Shown here one piece after another: positions 23,178 through 26,319 of a DNA stretch of 26,319 nt. The notes beneath the pieces are model-generated. The model worked only from the letters and a program-made list of their open reading frames with translations. It did no database searches and was not told the origin of the DNA. Each line of letters opens with the position of its first letter. The first letter of the stretch is position 1. The translations under genes were made by a program, and so were the position numbers. Source of the stretch: an uncultured Rhodocyclaceae bacterium (GTDB lineage: Bacteria > Pseudomonadota > Gammaproteobacteria > Burkholderiales > Rhodocyclaceae); contig CALAGF010000025.1 of the NCBI GenBank assembly GCA_937892345.1, forward strand, positions 1-26,319, read 5' to 3'.

Positions 23178-24278
23178 ATGGAAAATCTTGTCTCTTCCTC
23201 GCTCGTCCTCTGGCTGGTTTTTGCCGCAGCCTTCGTCTTTGGCCTGATCGGCCAGAAAACGCATTTTTGCACCATGGGTGCGGTGTCCGACATTCTCAAC
23301 ATGGAAGACTGGAGCCGCATGCGCATGTGGCTGCTCGCCATCGGTATCGCCATTCTTGGCGCCGGAGGCTTGGACATGGCGGGCATGATCGACCTCGACA
23401 AGAGCATCTACCGTACGTCAGCCTTTTCGTGGCTGTCCTACGTGGTGGGCGGCTTGTGCTTTGGCATCGGTATGGTACTGGCTTCCGGTTGTGGCTCGAA
23501 AACGCTGATTCGTATCGGTGGCGGCAATCTGAAGTCGCTGGTGGTTTTTCTTGTACTCGGTTTGTTTGCCTACATGACGATGCGCGGCGTGTTCGGCGTA
23601 TTTCGTGTCAACGTGCTCGACAAGGTGGCTTTCAATCTGGAGGGCGGACAGGATATTCCCAACTTGCTGGCAAATGCCGGCATGGAGGCCGGCTTGGCCG
23701 GCAAGTTGGCGGTTTTTGGCATCGGTGGCGGGTTGACCGCATGGTGTCTGGCGAAAAAGGATTTCTGGACGCTGGATAACCTGCTGGGTGGTTTGGGTAC
23801 GGGTCTGATGGTGGTTGCTGCATGGTATGTGAGCGGTCACCTCGGTTATCTGCCCGAGCATCCGGAAACGCTGGAAGAGGCTTTTCTTGCGACCAACAGC
23901 GGACGTATGGAATCGCTCACCTTTGTTGCGCCGGTGGCCTATACGCTGGAGTTGTTCATGCTGTGGTCGGATAGCAGCCGGGTGGTGACCATTGCGATCG
24001 CCAGTGTGTTTGGCGTGATTGCCGGTTCATTGATCTGGTCTTTGCTGACCAGAAGCTTTCGCTGGGAGGGTTTTGCCAGTGTGGAAGATACGGCAAGCCA
24101 CTTGATCGGCGCGGCGCTGATGGGTTTCGGCGGGGTGACCGCAATGGGGTGTACCGTTGGCCAAGGCATTACCGGTGTGTCCACGCTGGCTCTGGGTTCC
24201 TTCCTGGCGCTGGCGGCAATCATTGTCGGGGCCGTGGTGGCAATCAAGGTGCAATACTGGCGCTTGATGCGCGACTAA
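23178..24278 (+). CDS. YeeE/YedE-family sulfur-compound transporter
   Basis: Inner-membrane protein of 366 residues with about nine to eleven hydrophobic segments. Three conserved Cys sites are visible: Cys31 in KTHFCTMGA, Cys105 in LASGCGSKTLIRIG and Cys325 in MGCTVGQGITG. These are the sites used for thiosulfate passage in characterised YeeE proteins (family knowledge), so uptake of thiosulfate or a related sulfur or selenium compound is likely. Two halves with similar GCG/GCTxGQG motifs reflect internal duplication. ATG 23178 comes one base after the queC stop. A response regulator begins nine bases after its stop. No TusA-like partner gene is adjacent. Confidence 0.92.
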   Translation: MENLVSSSLVLWLVFAAAFVFGLIGQKTHFCTMGAVSDILNMEDWSRMRMWLLAIGIAILGAGGLDMAGMIDLDKSIYRTSAFSWLSYVVGGLCFGIGMVLASGCGSKTLIRIGGGNLKSLVVFLVLGLFAYMTMRGVFGVFRVNVLDKVAFNLEGGQDIPNLLANAGMEAGLAGKLAVFGIGGGLTAWCLAKKDFWTLDNLLGGLGTGLMVVAAWYVSGHLGYLPEHPETLEEAFLATNSGRMESLTFVAPVAYTLELFMLWSDSSRVVTIAIASVFGVIAGSLIWSLLTRSFRWEGFASVEDTASHLIGAALMGFGGVTAMGCTVGQGITGVSTLALGSFLALAAIIVGAVVAIKVQYWRLMRD

Positions 24279-24287
24279 GGGTGCCCG

Positions 24288-24950
24288 ATGCGTATCCTGC
24301 TGGCCGAAGACGATCCCCTGATTGCGCCCGCTGTGGTTGGGGGCTTGCGCAAGGCAGGGTTTTCCGTCGATTGGGTGAAGGACGGTCAGGATGCCGAGCA
24401 TGCCCTTTCGATGGAGCGCTACAGCTTGCTCCTGCTCGACTTGGGGCTGCCCAAGCTCAGCGGTCAGGATTTGTTGATTCGGCTGCGCCGTGCGGATAAC
24501 CGGATTCCGGTACTGATCCTGACGGCACGCGGCGATCTGGAAGACCGCGTGCGTGGCTTGAACGAGGGGGCCGATGACTATCTGGTCAAGCCCTTTGATC
24601 TTGAGGAGCTGATCGCGCGGGTTTTTGCCCTGACCCGGCGTTTTCAGGGTCGAGCCAATAGCGAGGTCCGCTTGGGCGGCCTGCAGGTTGACCCGAGAAC
24701 CCGGACGGTACGGCTCGATGATCGCGATGTCTTGCTGTCGGATCGGGAGTTCCGCCTTCTGCTGGTGCTGCTGGAGCAGCCCGGTGCCGTACTCAGCATC
24801 CAGCAACTGGAAGACAAGTTATATGGCTGGGGCGAGGAGATCGCCAGCAATACCATCGAAGTCCAGTTACACCGCCTGCGCCGCAAGCTGGGGAAGGAAT
24901 GGGTCAGAAATATCCGCGGTGTCGGTTTTCGCATCGGTAATCCGCCTTGA
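24288..24950 (+). CDS. OmpR/QseB-type response regulator
   Basis: DNA-binding response regulator of 220 residues. The receiver domain (1-115) has the acidic pair ED in LAEDDP, the phosphoacceptor Asp51 in LLLLDLGLP, Thr in LILTARG and Lys in DDYLVKPF. The C-terminal winged-helix domain (about 125-218) has LSDREFRLLLVLLEQPG and NTIEVQLHRLRRKLG, then IRGVGFRIG, typical of the QseB/PmrA branch. ATG 24288 is nine bases after the transporter gene. The stop overlaps the TTG start of the kinase, so they form a coupled pair. The target genes are unknown; the following DUF485 gene or the upstream transporter are candidates. Confidence 0.96.
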   Translation: MRILLAEDDPLIAPAVVGGLRKAGFSVDWVKDGQDAEHALSMERYSLLLLDLGLPKLSGQDLLIRLRRADNRIPVLILTARGDLEDRVRGLNEGADDYLVKPFDLEELIARVFALTRRFQGRANSEVRLGGLQVDPRTRTVRLDDRDVLLSDREFRLLLVLLEQPGAVLSIQQLEDKLYGWGEEIASNTIEVQLHRLRRKLGKEWVRNIRGVGFRIGNPP

Positions 24951-26110
24951 ACACCGCCATCCGCCAGCAGCGGCTGCTCTGGCTGATTGCTGCACTGATC
25001 GTAATGTCGCTAGGGATCATGCTGGCCAGCTACCTGCTGGCCCGGGATGGCTTCAACCGGATGCGCGATGAATCGCTCACCCAGATCGCCCATGCCCTGT
25101 TGCGTGTTCGCGGCGAAGCGGCCCCGGCACTCGCGGCGCCTGTCGCGGCAGACAGGTTTGTCAGCCAGCTCTGGAATGCCGAGGGCGATCTGGTGTATGC
25201 CTCCGAACCTGCGGCAGTTCTGCCGCGTCAAGCTGTCGGTTCGAGCACGCTGGCATGGCAAGGTGAGGTCTGGCGGGTCGTGGTTCTCGAAGAAAACGGC
25301 ATGTTGGCGCAGATTGCGCACACCTCGGCAAGCCAGAATCGCATCTTCAATTCCCTCAATCCATGGCTGCTGGCGCTACTCGCGGTCATGGTACTGATTT
25401 TAGGTGGCCTGATTCTCTCTGCCGTCAATCGCCTCAATATGGCCTTGACCTCGCAACGGCGATTCATTGCGGATGCCGCACATGAGCTGCGTTCACCACT
25501 GGCGGCGATACGTTTGCAGGCTCAGATCGTCGCTCAGGAAGATGACACGGCCCTGCGTCAGGACGCCTTGCGCTTGATGCAGCTTGGCGTCGATCGCGCA
25601 TCGCGTCTAATTAGCCAGTTGCTCAGTTTCGCCCGTTTCGAGCATCCATTCCGTGGGGCCAAGCTCGATGCTGCGGTCGACCTCCTGGCACTGACAAAAA
25701 CCGTCATTATCGAAAAGTCTGCTCAGTCCGACATCGACATCGGCCTCCTTGATTCGGACAGCATCACGGTTCTCGGGGATCACGAAGCCTTGCGCGTGAT
25801 GATCGGCAATCTGCTCGATAACGCCATGCGCTACGCCGGTGAGGCTGGGCCAATTGACCTCTGCATCTGGCGTGAAGGCAGGGCGGCGCTGATTACGGTG
25901 CTGGATCGCGGGCCTGGCATCCCGCCCGAAGACCATGCGCGGGTGATCCAGCCTTTCTGCCGCCTGGCCGGGCAGTCGGTGCCGGGTAGCGGTCTTGGCC
26001 TGGCCATCGTTGCTGAAATCGTCGCCATGCACGCGGGGACGCTGCATTTTGAGCAAACGCCAGGCGGTGGACTGACAGTTCAAATCCGTCTGCCTGTATT
26101 TGATTCCTGA
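24947..26110 (+). CDS. Membrane sensor histidine kinase (QseC-like)
   Basis: Sensor kinase of 387 residues starting at TTG 24947 in a TTGA overlap with the response regulator. Two membrane helices, about residues 11-32 and 140-162, bracket a periplasmic domain of roughly 105 residues. The phosphorylated His179 lies in FIADAAHELRSPLAAIRLQAQ. The ATP-binding domain has the N box MIGNLLDNAMRYA, G1 DRGPGIPPED and G2 GSGLGLAIV. All catalytic motifs are intact. No HAMP domain is obvious after the second helix. The periplasmic sensor lacks a domain I recognise, so its signal is unknown. Confidence 0.95.
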   Translation: MNTAIRQQRLLWLIAALIVMSLGIMLASYLLARDGFNRMRDESLTQIAHALLRVRGEAAPALAAPVAADRFVSQLWNAEGDLVYASEPAAVLPRQAVGSSTLAWQGEVWRVVVLEENGMLAQIAHTSASQNRIFNSLNPWLLALLAVMVLILGGLILSAVNRLNMALTSQRRFIADAAHELRSPLAAIRLQAQIVAQEDDTALRQDALRLMQLGVDRASRLISQLLSFARFEHPFRGAKLDAAVDLLALTKTVIIEKSAQSDIDIGLLDSDSITVLGDHEALRVMIGNLLDNAMRYAGEAGPIDLCIWREGRAALITVLDRGPGIPPEDHARVIQPFCRLAGQSVPGSGLGLAIVAEIVAMHAGTLHFEQTPGGGLTVQIRLPVFDS

Positions 26111-26116
26111 CAAAAA

Positions 26117-26175
26117 CCTTAAGTTATTTGTAAGGGAGGGCCAAGCACTATGCGGCCCACTGCTGTCATGGCAGT
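26117..26175 (+). promoter_or_regulatory. Three short hairpins between the kinase and DUF485 genes
   Basis: CCTTA/TAAGG (26117-26121, 26131-26135), GGGCC/GGCCC (26138-26142, 26154-26158) and ACTGC/GCAGT (26159-26163, 26171-26175) follow one another in the 91-base gap. No T-run follows any of them. They may be a weak terminator for the kinase operon or operator/leader structures of the DUF485 gene. Confidence 0.3.
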
Positions 26176-26201
26176 CAATACAACTATTTGAGGAGTCATT
26201 C

Positions 26202-26319
26202 ATGGCACAAGACATTTACGCCCGAATCCGGGCGAATCCCAAATACGAGCAATTACGGCAGACTCGCAACACCTATGGTTGGGTCATGACTGCACTGATG
26301 CTCGTCGTTTACTACGGCT
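26202..26319 (+). CDS. DUF485 membrane protein, 3' part beyond window
   Basis: First 39 codons of a small inner-membrane protein. ATG 26202 has a strong GAGGAG six bases upstream. The N-terminus reads IYARIRANPKYEQLRQTR, then YGWVMTALMLVVYYG as the beginning of the first membrane helix, matching DUF485 (YjcH type). In proteobacteria this gene normally lies directly before actP, a sodium/acetate symporter (family knowledge), which is therefore expected just outside the window. The strong ribosome site suggests high expression. Confidence 0.85.
   Translation, partial: MAQDIYARIRANPKYEQLRQTRNTYGWVMTALMLVVYYG

Overview
This window is ordinary chromosomal DNA of a GC-rich betaproteobacterium, most likely Rhodocyclales (Dechloromonas/Azonexus type). 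Support comes from the betaproteobacterial block ybgC-tolQRAB-pal-cpoB-queE, a ruv cluster behind yebC, ptsH-ptsI, and a DUF485 gene starting after a two-component system. That placement is inferred from gene order and protein style, not from a database search. I saw no tRNA, rRNA, CRISPR array, insertion sequence or prophage. Coding density is high and the longest gene-free gap is about 180 bases.

Layout. 1-2444 (minus): the first 400 codons of ptsI (cut by the window edge), ptsH, and an EamA permease, with a LysR regulator diverging at 2512. 3380-5242 (minus): a 61-residue CDGSH-type protein with an unusually short cluster loop, then a HerA/DUF853 ATPase. 5424-7163: a PAS-GGDEF-EAL cyclic-di-GMP protein. 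7225-12604: yebC, a DEDD-type exonuclease-like gene, a second EamA permease, ruvC, ruvA, an AI-2E-family permease and ruvB, packed with start/stop overlaps. 12682-14915: a secreted DUF2330 protein carrying a WCDPC motif, overlapping an orphan RnfD/NqrB-like membrane protein. 14912-20512: ybgC, tolQ, tolR, tolA, tolB, pal, cpoB and queE. 20639-22381: a second PAS-GGDEF-EAL gene behind a structured leader. 22499-26110: queC, a YeeE/YedE sulfur-compound transporter, an OmpR-type response regulator and a histidine kinase. 26202-end: start of a DUF485 gene, probably followed by an acetate permease outside the window.

How the genes work together. The Tol-Pal block builds the trans-envelope machine used in outer-membrane constriction, with CpoB as its periplasmic partner. 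RuvABC processes Holliday junctions. QueE and QueC are two steps of the preQ0/queuosine pathway, here separated by a cyclic-di-GMP gene. PtsH/PtsI form the phosphoryl relay head of a (probably regulatory) PTS. The two GGDEF-EAL proteins differ: only the second has an RxxD inhibitory site.

The best candidate for something undescribed is the DUF2330 plus RnfD-like pair. The RnfD-like protein keeps the family fold signatures but has Leu where the flavin-carrying Thr should be. Its translationally overlapped partner is an exported protein with a CxxC pair. Second-tier signals are the compact CDGSH protein, a three-codon upstream ORF with hairpins ahead of the second GGDEF-EAL gene, and recurring TAAAAT/TATATT boxes followed by GC-rich sequence, two of which would give almost leaderless mRNAs.
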